64,000 nt of DNA from contig NC_088205.1 of assembly GCF_037126465.1 (NCBI RefSeq), forward strand, positions 29,061,482 through 29,125,481, in the 5' to 3' direction. Under the pieces are notes generated by a model. That model worked only from the letters and a program-made list of their open reading frames with translations. It was not told where the DNA came from and made no database searches. Shown in pieces: positions 44,640 through 54,864 of this stretch. The stretch's first letter is position 1. Each line of letters opens with the position of its first letter. The DNA comes from Ornithodoros turicata (Eukaryota; Arthropoda; Arachnida; Ixodida; Argasidae). The translations under genes and the position numbers were made by a program.

Positions 44640-44892
44640 GCTGCGCGCTCAAGGAGCCTCACCTTCGTTTTCTTTCTTTTTTTCTCTCTTTCTTCTTTCT
44701 TCGTTGCTATTTTTTTTTCCTTTTCCCTTCTTTCTTTTCGCTTTTGTTTTGCCTCCTTTTTACGGAGACTCACCTTTTCCTATTCGTCCTTTCCTTTCTA
44801 TTTATTCTTCGTTTTCTTTTGATTTTTTTTAAATGGAATAGCATGCCGACCTTGGTCTGGCAGACCTTTCCATTCAATAAATAGATATCCCC
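44640..44892 (+). other. LINE 3' untranslated region
   Basis: A pyrimidine-rich tract (TTTCTTTCTTTTTTTCTC type) runs to about 44830. CTTGGTCTGGCAGACC and an AATAAA signal follow (about 44876-44881), and then a C-run. Confidence 0.55.
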
Positions 44893-45148
44893 CCCCCCCG
44901 AAATATCTTAGAGACCTTCTCCTCCCTTGTTACCAGCAAATTCACATAGTTCAAAGCGGCGCTAAGTTCTGTAGGATTTTCTGAAGTCGTCTACGTAGGG
45001 CTTTCGACACAAACCGTACGTAAACAGTCGGTTTGCTGATGAAACTACGACATGTTTTTTTTTTCTATCCATACAGCACTGTTGCATTAATTTAATGTAA
45101 GAAAAGCATGCATTTTGTCTCTTTGATTGGTGCAACAAATACAAGTAG

Positions 45149-45367
45149 TTGCATTGTCATGCAAATATGCAAATTTTAAGTGCGTCCCAAAGCTGTTCCA
45201 AGAAACACAGCCGCAGGTCTAGAGAAATGCATCAAGGCTGGCGTTGTTTGGTGCTGTCAAAGCTCAAATTAAGCGGTTCGACACTGCCCCCCCCCAAAAA
45301 AAAAAGCAGATTTGTAGACCTCTTTGAAAAAGTGGTTGATCGTATGTGCCATCTTTGTACGTGCTAA
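45149..45367 (+). pseudogene. Second SANT-like C-terminal relic
   Basis: The frame contains KKKSRFVDLFEKVVDRM, resembling the KMKRMDRFLDLFEKLVEK end of the protein at 43140-43405. It is convergent with the transposase stop at 45400. It may be the partner gene of that transposase. Too little remains to be sure. Confidence 0.35.
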
Positions 45368-45399
45368 TCTTTATTAAAATATTATACATATATGACAAG

Positions 45400-46707
45400 T
45401 TAGTCCATCGTTTGAAAAGCAAGGGCATTCGCAATGCTGTCCCTCTTCACAGCCGCGGCCTCAGAGCGTCCGTCGTCACTATGGGTTACTGCATCCTCAA
45501 CCGCAGCTTCACAGGAACAGTCAAATATGTCACCATTGTCCACACAAAGATTATGAAGCACACAACTTCCGATGATGACAACTGGAATGGATTTCACATT
45601 ATTCATGTCCACATACTTAAGACGTCTGAACCGTCCCTTTAGTTGGGCAAAGGCTCGCTCGATGGTGCACCATGTGCTAGAATGTATCGTATTGTACAGC
45701 ACCTGGTGCTCAGCGAGGTGCCCATTATCCTTGTATGGCACAAGCATGTTTGACTGCAAGGGGTAGGCTGCATCACCTAAAATGTGCGTGCCTTCTGGAA
45801 TACACCTTCCTTTCTCATTTAAAGGAGAGTGGGGAACGGCGAAACACTGCGGCATCATGCACCGAACCTGCTTCACCGGCATAGCCGTCGATGAATCTCA
45901 TCTCGTTGTCACATACTGTTTGCAAAGCGACTGAATGATGCCCCTTCCTGTTGATATATGATGAAGGACACCAGGTAGGGGCCTTGATCCGTATCTCCGT
46001 CCTGTCAATGCATCCTATGGTACCTGCAAACAATTTGTCCCATTGTAGCGTATTCAAGCTTTGACAGCAAACAAACGCAAAGGAATACACTGACTTATCA
46101 CATACTACATAAGCTTGGCGTGGTACCTGGGAAGGAGTAGGTGCTTTCAAAGGCATCAGCAATTTGAAGGGCGCGCGCTTCATTCGGCCAACTTATTAGG
46201 TTCTCCTCCTGCATGACCCACACAAGGGCTCGGCACACACGATGTACTGCTTCGTGAGCCGTCCAAAGTGACACACAGAATCTGTCAGCGATAGACCTGG
46301 AAACGTATAGTAGACCGATAAAGTTTCCACTCAGAACTCCCTCAATTGCAATTGCCACTTTGGCATTTGTATGCTTCTAGGTTCGCTAGGTGCCACAAGG
46401 CAATCAAGAATAGCTTTTCTGGGCGCAGTGGTCGTCTCCCACGTTCTGCCGTTGCATATCCTGGTGCTATACGCGTACCGCATTTGCGCACGAGCGCCTC
46501 CAGCATGCTTCTTGTGATGCGGAAGTGGGTTCTAAACACTTCACAAGTCTGTCGCGGCACGTTGATTTCTGCGTACCCTTGTGCCTTTCCGCTGACGGCT
46601 GGATCCGCCTCGACTTCATCGTCAAAAAGCAGGTGCCACGCGAAGTAACAGATCAGACCCTGAGCTCTACGGGTGACTTCTACCTGACTTTGCTGCTCGC
46701 TGTCCAT
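45400..46707 (-). pseudogene. HARBI1-like (Harbinger) transposase, interrupted
   Basis: Minus-strand segments in order are: 46707-46343 with FRTHFRITRSMLEALVRKCG and RPLRPEKLFLIALWHLAN; 46330-46130 with SIADRFCVSLWTAHEAVHRV, ending FPG at donor G|GTACCA; 46025-45815 (acceptor TTGCAG) with GTIGCIDRTEIRIK (first catalytic Asp), YINRKGHHSVALQTVCDN and GSVHDAAVFRRSPL; and 45830-45400 with HILGDAAYPLQSNMLVPY (second Asp), NTIHSSTWCTIERAFAQLKG (Glu region) and RFRRLKYVDM. The DDE triad is in place. A frameshift near 45825 separates the last two segments, and the join between the first two lacks a clean splice donor. Family knowledge: this nuclease works with a SANT-like partner, and such a partner lies nearby. 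Confidence 0.82.
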
Positions 46708-47316
46708 AATTTCGGAAGTTGACGCAGAGGCACGACTACAATACGCAGACTAGCACGACTCAAAGGCAGACCCCAGACTCGATGGAACTGCGCAAGTACA
46801 TCCCCGCCGTGTATACGGAAAAATATTTTCCCGTAAGGTTCCCCCGACCGATCGTCTCTGACCACAGGACGTATGCAGTCCAGATCTTGACTTTTTACCG
46901 TTTTCTTTTTTACTGTTTTCTTTCTCTTTTTTTGTGACAATCGTGGTACCGCTGAAAGAATTCGGTGAATGATTAACCAGTGTCCTCCGACGCGCGCCAA
47001 CGGGAAGCAGATGACGCAGGACCAGCACACTGCGCAAGCGCAAAGTCATTCTCACTCGGTCGCGTATGAAATTTTATTTTCTCCTGGCTTTACCCCCAAC
47101 CGATCGATTTGCGGTTCGGTGACGCACTTCTGCTCAGCTCTGGCTCTGCTCCGAGCGAATAAACATAAACGCCCAAGGAGTTTGTTACGCAGCCTTCGGG
47201 ACACACACACACATAGGATAATGATGAGGTGGGCGATTCACCGCCGCTGAGGCAATACACTGCCCTATTGCGCATTGGGAACGGATGAGGGGATTATGAT
47301 GGCGGGGGGAGCACTT
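46708..47316. other. Intergenic, no recognised gene
   Basis: This probably includes the transposase 5' flank and the Harbinger terminus, but I cannot identify inverted ends. Nothing else is supported. Confidence 0.3.
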
Positions 47317-48035
47317 TCAGAGATCCGTCACCAGACCAGTGGAGCACAAGTACTCTGCAAGAAGACGTTGCATCTGATGCGTAGCGTTCGACCACGGTCC
47401 GAGGATCTTCGCGAGGTTGAACGGTCGCTTGTCAATACGTTGCATAGCAATTTCCATCAGTGCACGCTCGTGGTGATATTGCCCACTAGCCAGGATGACG
47501 TGGCAGAGGTCGCCGTGCACTCCACAAGTGGGGCAGAGGGAAGACGAGGTCGAGCCGAGACGGTGTTGAAAGGCAGGTGTAATGGCAACGTTGAGCCTCA
47601 TGTGGAAGAGTGCAGTAAAGGGGCGCGGTAGTCGTGGATGAAATACGAGAGAAAGCGTGGGATCTACATCCGAGAGAAGGCAGTGAGCTACGTCGTGTTG
47701 CCACTGAGCCTGCATCTTGGGGCCGGTGAGTGTCGAAAGGAGGTATCTTCGATCGCCCGAAGACATCATTATCGGGGAAAAGCTGCGTGCTGATGGGCGC
47801 GTAAGGCGACTCTGTCTGCTTCCTCATTGCCGCTGATGTCGACATGTCCGGGGATCCACTGTAATGCGACAGTGTGCCCTGTGTGTGTGATAACGGCCGC
47901 CTTCTTATAAACTTGCAGGATGTCAAAGACAACAGGACTGAGGGACCCACGTATCCCCAAGTTTACCACACAGGTCTTGGGGTCCGAGCGCGGCCTTCGG
48001 GAATTCCACTGAATCGCTATAGTCTTTCTATACAA
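47317..48035 (-). pseudogene. LINE RNase H and Cys/His tail relic
   Basis: The frame 48035-47769 carries HTVALQWIPGHVDISGNEEA, the last RNase H block with His and Glu. The frame 47769-47317 carries RMRLNV-like RLNVAITPAFQHR and the terminal CPTCGVHGDLCHVI motif, ending at 47317. It is a degraded C-terminus of an I-group LINE. Confidence 0.7.
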
Positions 48036-48110
48036 TCAACTCTACTGCAATGGAACGCACGTGGCCTGCACAGAGACATCATTTGTTTTTGCCGCCAGGC
48101 ATCTCTTAGC
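48024..48110 (+). pseudogene. LINE endonuclease start relic
   Basis: The plus-strand frame reads STLLQWNARGLHRDIICFC, the typical beginning of an apurinic endonuclease domain in LINE ORF2 (L-Q-W-N-x-R-G). It lies head-to-head with the RNase H relic on the opposite strand and ends abruptly near 48110. Confidence 0.5.
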
Positions 48111-48330
48111 TTTGAAAAGTGCAGTTTCTATCTCGTCTTGGAGAACTATTTTCTGCGTATACTCTTCGTCAAATTCGTCCTCGGTGAGAATCAATTCTGT
48201 CTCGCTGTCGATTTGTTGGAGATGGACGTTTAATCTGCGTATAGTTGCTCCATCCTTACTTGAAATACGATGACATCTTGCAGTTCTTCGGTGAATCATT
48301 GTCGTTCGAGGTCGGTCATTAATCCCACCT
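48043..48330 (-). pseudogene. Possible BEL/Pao-type gag N-terminus
   Basis: The minus-strand frame has an acidic amphipathic helix block (IRRLNVHLQQIDSETELI, then EDEFDEEYTQKIVLQDEIE) similar in style to BEL/Pao gag starts. There is no pol nearby. A chance ORF cannot be excluded. Confidence 0.3.
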
Positions 48331-49342
48331 GCGTTCACTGCTCCTCTCGCTTGTGGATGAGGTGACATCGTTCCATTCTGCAAAGTTAGGGTCCTGTCGT
48401 TACCACTGCTGTCTTCCCTGTCGGTTAAGTCGTTCAGTTTGATCAGGTTCGTAAGGCGATCACGTTCGTCGTTGGTTCGTCGTTTGTCCTTGTTACGACA
48501 CCGTTTTGTGGGGGGATGGACTGGACCTAACGACACAGATTTTGGCCCTGGTGCACAAGTAAAAGCAGGCGTGAATCGGCCGCTCCAACACCACGCTCTG
48601 CTCTCACTATGTTGTTTTGGCGGATACCAAGAATGTGCTTCTCTATTTCCATCGTTACAACTCCCATAGAGCTGCTCTGAAGTGTCACCCGGAATCGATC
48701 GCGGCCGCATAATTCAGATTGGCAACGATCCTCGGCCCTTGGTCTAACCAGATCGACCATAGTCAAGCTCTGGAGTACTTCCAGGTTTTTCTCCGGGACA
48801 CCGATCTCCTCTCTATGATGTGTCTGCGTACCTGTGTACTGTGTATGTGTTTTTGCCTAGCGTTCTGTTGATGTTGTCTCACTGACTCCACTGACTGTCG
48901 GCCCCTATTTAGCGTCGTTCACCGTCTCATCATCAGGACACATCTCATTCCGTTCATTGTGCCTTGGGGTAGTGAGCCGCACCTCATTTGGCGAATTTCC
49001 CCAAACATCATCATTGATTTATCTGTTTTTTTTTTGTTTTTTTAGATACAATGTTGTCATGATGAGGCAAAGGTAATCCCTCCAGTGCCAGAAGTGCTTG
49101 ACCCTCGGGCAGTTGTGACGTTCGAGGAAATGCAGACACAACTGCCTTCAGTCCTGTGAGCACCCGCAGAGAAGAGCCCCATGAGAAGGCACTTGTTCGG
49201 TGGTTGATGATGTTAACTGTCTTCTCGTGCCTGTTGCGTAAGTGCGTGTAACCTGTCTTGATGGGGCAGGAGGTATTGGGTGGCTGCATGTTGTGGGCTT
49301 AACCGTGATGGTGTTGTGCGATCTGCGTTCGCCTGGTGCAGA

Positions 49343-49960
49343 TCACGGTGGGATTGCGGGAAATTCTTGTGCGTTTGGTGCAGACGTGCAAGTGACATTA
49401 CCACCCCTGGGAATGTCAGACCTAGGTCGTAGTACCCGTTGTTGGTGTCTTTTCGTGGCGGCGGTCTTCACAGGACATAAGGAAAATGATACGGGAAGGC
49501 CGGATTTACAGTTAGCACACTTTTGCTCCCTTTCAGCGTTGCAGTCTGATCTTCGATGAGGCCCAGCACATATTCCACATTTTGTAGCACCGCAGCAACT
49601 TCGAGCGATATTACCAAACCTTTGGCAGTTATAGCACTGCATGAGGTACTCGGTGAACTCATGGGCTCTGAAGGTGCGAAATCCTAGAGCAATTCGGCGG
49701 GGACGCGGATTACGTGTTGAAAAGGCAGTGTGACGCTGCGAAATGGAATGAAAAGATCCCCGCCATCTCCCGTCATAGAATGCCGGATGTGTTGTTTTGC
49801 AGGTATGAGTATGACCCCCGTATATTTTTGGTTGAGCACGAGATCGTCGTTCAGGAACTGCTCTTTGGGTTATAGATGGGTCTCCTTGAACATAGGTCTC
49901 TGCTGCTTAACGAATTGGGGATTATTTGCCACCAGACGTCGCCCCGAGCAGTTTCACCTT
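49343..49960 (-). pseudogene. LINE ORF1 (gag-like) with zinc knuckles
   Basis: MQCYNCQRFGNIARSCCGAT, then KCGICAGPHRRSDC and KCANCKSGLPVSFSLCPV, form the triple CCHC array of I-group LINE ORF1. The His of the third knuckle is lost. Upstream frames to about 49960 (LNQKYTGVILIPAKQHI, SVTLPFQHVIRVPAE) look like the preceding ORF1 part but are frameshifted. It probably belongs to the same deleted LINE as the relics at 47317-48035. Confidence 0.65.
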
Positions 49961-49976
49961 AGTGGGGCGTGAACCC

Positions 49977-50000
49977 TAGCTCCCTCTGCAGAGGGAGCTA
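49977..50000. repeat. Perfect 24-bp palindrome
   Basis: TAGCTCCCTCTG is followed directly by its reverse complement. Confidence 0.9.
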
Positions 50001-50428
50001 GTAATGAGGTACCCTATTTTACCTCACAGCCGTATATTGAAAGAGACTCTGGCCATTAAGGGGACCTGCCTATACCTGAAGCTCCACTCTAAAAAAGGGG
50101 GGGTGAAAAGATGGTAACTTAGTTACCACCTAGGTCGAAACAGCGTCTGATAAACAGTTTAAAAGGGGTGGTAAAAGCAATTGTCATATATCTCAATTGC
50201 TACAAAAAGGCGTACGCCCCCCTCGCTCTTCGAATCAGAAGCGGTAGCCCTATCATTCATATGTAGCAGGTGGCCGACTCCATGCCAAAGGATCCGGGGA
50301 CGCTGCTCGCACATCCCGGAATTTTAGGGGAAAAAAAGGTGGATATTTACGGCCATACGTAATGACATACTGCAAAATTATAAATCTGCGACGCTTGGCC
50401 GCTAGACGTCTCCGAAGTGCGCCGTTTT

Positions 50429-52534
50429 GGTTGCGTCTGCGGAGAGGAAAGAATCCGTCGATCTGCGCATGCGCTCTTGCTACGGTCTCGCCTTGGCTAG
50501 AAAGCAAAATAGACAAGCCACGAATTGCTCGCCGCAGAGGGGTCGGACTCGCTCAAAATAGCGTGACCACGCGGAAGCTGCCATCCGTTGGTTATGGAAG
50601 GTGTTGCCTTCCGTTGGCTGCTTCATTCCGCTAAACTTGACGTGCTCGTTTTCCTAAATTCATCACTTGCTATATAAATTCGGCGTACTATGCGCTTATC
50701 TCATATGTATTCGTTTAACAAATAAGCAGTGAATATTTTCCCACTACATCACTTGTTTGTGTGGTGCCGTTCGTTCGTCACTTTATTATCACGAAACTCG
50801 ACAGAACAAAGCATGGAATGGCGGGTGGTTTCGCTTCTGCTGTTTCCGGTTCCCGTTGGTTCGCAGAGCAGCATGAAAATGGCGGTTTACTGTGTGTATT
50901 CATCTTAGGAGTTCTATTGCCTTCGGAAATGCATGCCTACATTTGTTACGATGGGTAACGATTTATTAATTTGGCTCGCAAAGCATACAAACGCCACTTC
51001 AACACGTCATAGGCGGTAAACATCCCCATCCGTGTCGGTGGAAAGCAAAGGGTTGGCGGTGTCGCAGGTAATCTCATAGATAAGTTATGACTCACGTTTG
51101 ATATGGCAGCGTGTACCTTGTGATTCCGATAGCACTACTCAATTCTGCACGTATCCCGAAGATTCGTGCGTACTCAACGCAATTACACGGCTGGCCTCGC
51201 TTCCTACGGGGGACGCCGTTGCCTCCATCGGCTCGTTCCCCCGTCTGTCATCCCACGTGACTGCACAGGGTTGGCAACAAACGGAGCAGCTCCGCTGTAG
51301 TTAGGGGGCTGAAATTCGTCCACTAACACTGTCCATGACCAACGGATCGCTGCGCCCGGGCAGTCACGCTCGCGGATAGGAGAATCCCATTGACGGCGCG
51401 CCAAGTACGTCCTCTAGAGTCTTCCTATATTAACTCTATGGCTCGTCGAGGTGAAGGAAGTGAACCGTGCCGCAATACATGGGCAGGCGGACCTCACTTC
51501 GTGCCCCCTCTACGTCACCCCCCCGCCACCACCACCACCACCACCACCACGCCGAGGTGGTGTTGGCCGAGTTGGGTTGTTGTGCTGTTGTGCAATGAGC
51601 TGTCCGACTCATCGTTGAGCCGTCTTTTCGTGTGTTTCCTCATCCGTGTGTGTGTGTGTCTTTTCTGCGCCTCTGTTACTCATGGAATATGATTCTTACA
51701 AGTCTACCGTTTGATGCGTCTTTTTGTATGGTTCGGAGACCGCTGCATGGGCGCGAGATCTACGAAGCCATGTGATGCATACAATCATACAAAGTATGCA
51801 TAGTAGAACGGAAGAAAATCAACGAACCGGGGAAATGTTAAGGGAAGAGCCTCAGGCACGACAGTAGCAGATAAATACACTTGTTATTTGGGTGGTTCTT
51901 CCGCCGCGCTGCGTGGAAATGTGTTTTTTATTATTATTGTGTGCGCCACGAAGCACCTGTGGCTATGAGCGGCGTACAGGTGGGGGAGCAAACGGGGCGC
52001 AGGCCCCGGGACCTGCACTCACTACAATTGAATACAATAAGAATTGAACTCTGACATTTCCCAAGTCAACGTAAAGTTACCTTTGTAGAAATGGGTTCCT
52101 CGTGGTCACTTTACTCAGTGTAGCACCTAGTAAGACACGTATCGCAACGACAATTGAATTCGTGGGTCTCCTTTTGAGTGTTTTTGTTGTAATGACATCA
52201 AGACATCAATGACGCAGTACGTATTTACCTACCAAAAGAAAATTAGGTGAGTACTGCATTTTATTGACCCGCTACAGGAGGGTAAGAAATGGGAAATACA
52301 TCTGTGACAATGATCGTAGAGCGGAAATGAAAAAGAAACAGAACGCATGTCATAAAAGAATCCGCGCGTAATGTGCGGGGCGAAAAGTCGAAAAAAGTCG
52401 GATCCCATGGCGCCTCTTGGCTTCTCTAACTCCAGCGCTATCCATGGCTCTGCAATCCAGAAAACGACTAGTCATCCACCCATACATGGCGCATGCGCAC
52501 ATGTGCGGATTCTTTCCTCTCCGGAGACGCAACC
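50429..52534. mobile_element. Nested TIR element with 8-bp target duplication
   Basis: GGTTGCGTCTGCGGAGAGGA at 50429 is mirrored by the sequence ending at 52534, one mismatch in about 29 bases. The flanks GCCGTTTT (50421-50428) and GCCGTTTG (52535-52542) match at 7 of 8, and removing the element restores the left arm of the surrounding foldback. The 2.1-kb interior contains a (CCA)n tract and small ORFs without transposase motifs. The 8-bp duplication suggests hAT or a P-like class. Confidence 0.72.
51527..51552 (+). repeat. (CCA)n microsatellite
   Basis: A run of CACCACCACC repeats inside the nested element. Confidence 0.9.
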
Positions 52535-53981
52535 GCCGTTTGTACGAAAACTACCCACAGCTTGACAGGCAGCTTCGACGCTTTGAGACATCAGAGAAAC
52601 GTGCGGTTAGCATCGTTTGAAAGGGGATTAAATATTTCGTATTGTAGATGAGATGATTTTTTTTGCTCAAAAAATAATATTTAAATTTTGATCAATGCTT
52701 TTCTCAAGCAAGTAGACGTTGCGTACCTCACAGCGAAAAATCGGCAGCTCGGCAGCTCGAATAGTCGTTGCGAGAAAATAGTTCCTCCCACGCCATCGCA
52801 AGGTCCCTTTCCATGGGATGTCGCGAAGAAATTCCAAGTGACCGAATACTTCACACTTACAGTTTGGACACCTAGTTGAATTCAGCTCAGGCACTCAGCT
52901 CATTCGAGGTCAATTTATCAAGCCTACTGGTCAAATGTGAACGAAACACGGACTGACGACATGTTGGTGACTGTGCATATGTCATTGTGTAATCACCATC
53001 AATCACATGTAATCCGTGCATAATTAATAAGCAACAAAATATTGCGTTTACCTGTCAGGAGTAGGGGACTCGCCGACGCTTCGTGAGGACCCTAATTCCG
53101 CCATGCCATGCACAATCGTACTGCCACCACCTTTTATGGTAATCCCCTAGCTATATATTGCAGTGACACGGTGTACATCAAAAACAGAGCCTAAGGTTAA
53201 CTACAGCCGGTAAGGAGGTTCACAACACGTACAATACCAAACACACCACGGCAATCTGAGGATAAAGACACAGCCAGTGCCGGTGACAGAATCAATTGAA
53301 CTCTTTCGTATCAGAGGCTAAAGTTTTGCATGGATCTCTTTCTTTCTTGCTATGACCCGACAAACGCAAGACGGCTTTTATGTAGGCGGCTGGTAATGTG
53401 ACGAATGGCGTACGATCAGCCCAGTAGCGGTATTCAAAGATCGCAATGTTCCTATTTATTATGTCACCCTTCCGATGGAAACCGACTAGTAATCGAAAGA
53501 ACAATTCTAAAAAATTGAGAAAAAGCGAAGAAGTGAATGGTCCCTTTTCGGGCATCATGCTGGGAACGCGCAAGGCGGGCCCGTCAGAGGCCCATTCGAA
53601 GAACAAAAATATTTCCTCAACTAAACAAAGAAGAAACACCCGAAAAAACACCCGTGGGTGCGATTCGCAGTTCCGAGGCCACCCAGGTAATTTATCAATC
53701 TCATGATACGCATATCAGGCAGGTCGTTGAAAGCTGGAACATAAAGAAAGAAAAAGATAAATGTGTGAGCTCCCCTACCGCGTTATTAACAAAAAACAAG
53801 AAGACCTGATAAATAAAGGCACGTGGTTTGGATGAAAGAGGGGGAGAGGAGGAAGCTTGGTGGGGCGTAGTCCTGTATCTTCATGTTTGTTTCTTTGATT
53901 CATAGTAAAAGTGGTTGAAAGTGTGCGACATCGTCTGTCTCGTCTTTTGTGTATTGCGTCGCAACTGTCAGCAGTATCCCA

Positions 53982-54126
53982 AGCAGCACAATGTACTGAA
54001 AGTCGAGTGCAATAGGGATGGACGGGTAGGTGGAAGGCCTTGAACACACTCGTAAAACTAAAGAACATTGATAAGACACATACAGTCCACCCCTATTGCA
54101 CACGACTTTCAGTACATTGTGCTGCT
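53982..54126. repeat. Hairpin: 36-bp near-perfect inverted repeat
   Basis: AGCAGCACAATGTACTGAAA at 53982 mirrors TTTCAGTACATTGTGCTGCT ending at 54126. There is one mismatch over 36 bp, with weaker pairing extending a few bases inward. The loop is about 70 nt, in the spacer of the third foldback. Confidence 0.85.
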
Positions 54127-54864
54127 AGAATGTACCAACCTGCCCGGTCCTTGTTCCAAAAAACACCCTCGAGATATTTTGATATTGTGTGCATGAAGGT
54201 TGTATCTATAAAATGGTACCGTTCTGAGCTCGCTACTCCGACCTCTTCATTCCGTATTTTTCGCTTCATTGTAGCTCATTTTCTCAAAAATGCTTACAGT
54301 TTTGCCCATTTTTCTCGTAACGACTATTCGAGCTGCCGAGCTGGCGATTTTTCGCTGTGAAGCACTAAATGTCTGCGTGCTTGAGAAAAATGTTAATCAA
54401 AACTTGAATGGTACATCTCCAGCAAAAAAAAAAAAAAAAAAATCTCAAATTAAAGCAAAACATTTTTTGTGGCTTCCGCAGACCCTCACTCTTCGAACAT
54501 GAGAAACTGAATTTCGGGCACAGCACGAAATATTTAATCCCCTTTCAAACCATGCAAACCGCGTGTTTCTATGGTGTCTCAAAGGCCTGTCAAGCTGAGG
54601 GTAGTTTTCGTACAAACGGCGCACTTCGGAGACGTCTAGCGGCCAAACACCGCAGATTTCGTAGAAATAATTTGCAGTATGCCATTACGTATCCTGTAAA
54701 CATCCAAAAATTTTTTCGTAAAATTCCGTGATGTGCGAGCAGGGTCCCTGGATCCCTTGGCGTGCAATCGGCCAGGTAGAACTTTGCAACCTTTTAGGCA
54801 CAACATATGCGACAACTATAACCTCCTAAAAGGAGTAACTGCTCAACCCTTTCTACTAAGAGTG

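Larger units (their letters stand above)
43505..44892 (+). mobile_element. 5'-truncated LINE insertion
   Basis: GC-rich coding sequence begins abruptly at about 43505, ends with a stop at 44637-44639, and is followed by a pyrimidine-rich 3' region and an ATTCAATAAATAGATA end. It has a different base composition from both flanks and sits between the two halves of the Harbinger-type locus. Confidence 0.7.
50086..54864. mobile_element. Third foldback-type element, with a nested insertion
   Basis: The left part (50086-50428, continued at 52535-52900) is the reverse complement of 54235-54864. For example, CTAGACGTCTCCGAAGTGCG at about 50403 mirrors CGCACTTCGGAGACGTCTAG near 54622, and AATCGGCAGCTCG at about 52739 mirrors CGAGCTGGCGATT near 54340. 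The ends read CACTCTAAAA (left) and, inverted, CACTCTTAG (right). The spacer 52900-54235 holds no recognised gene. Confidence 0.65.
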
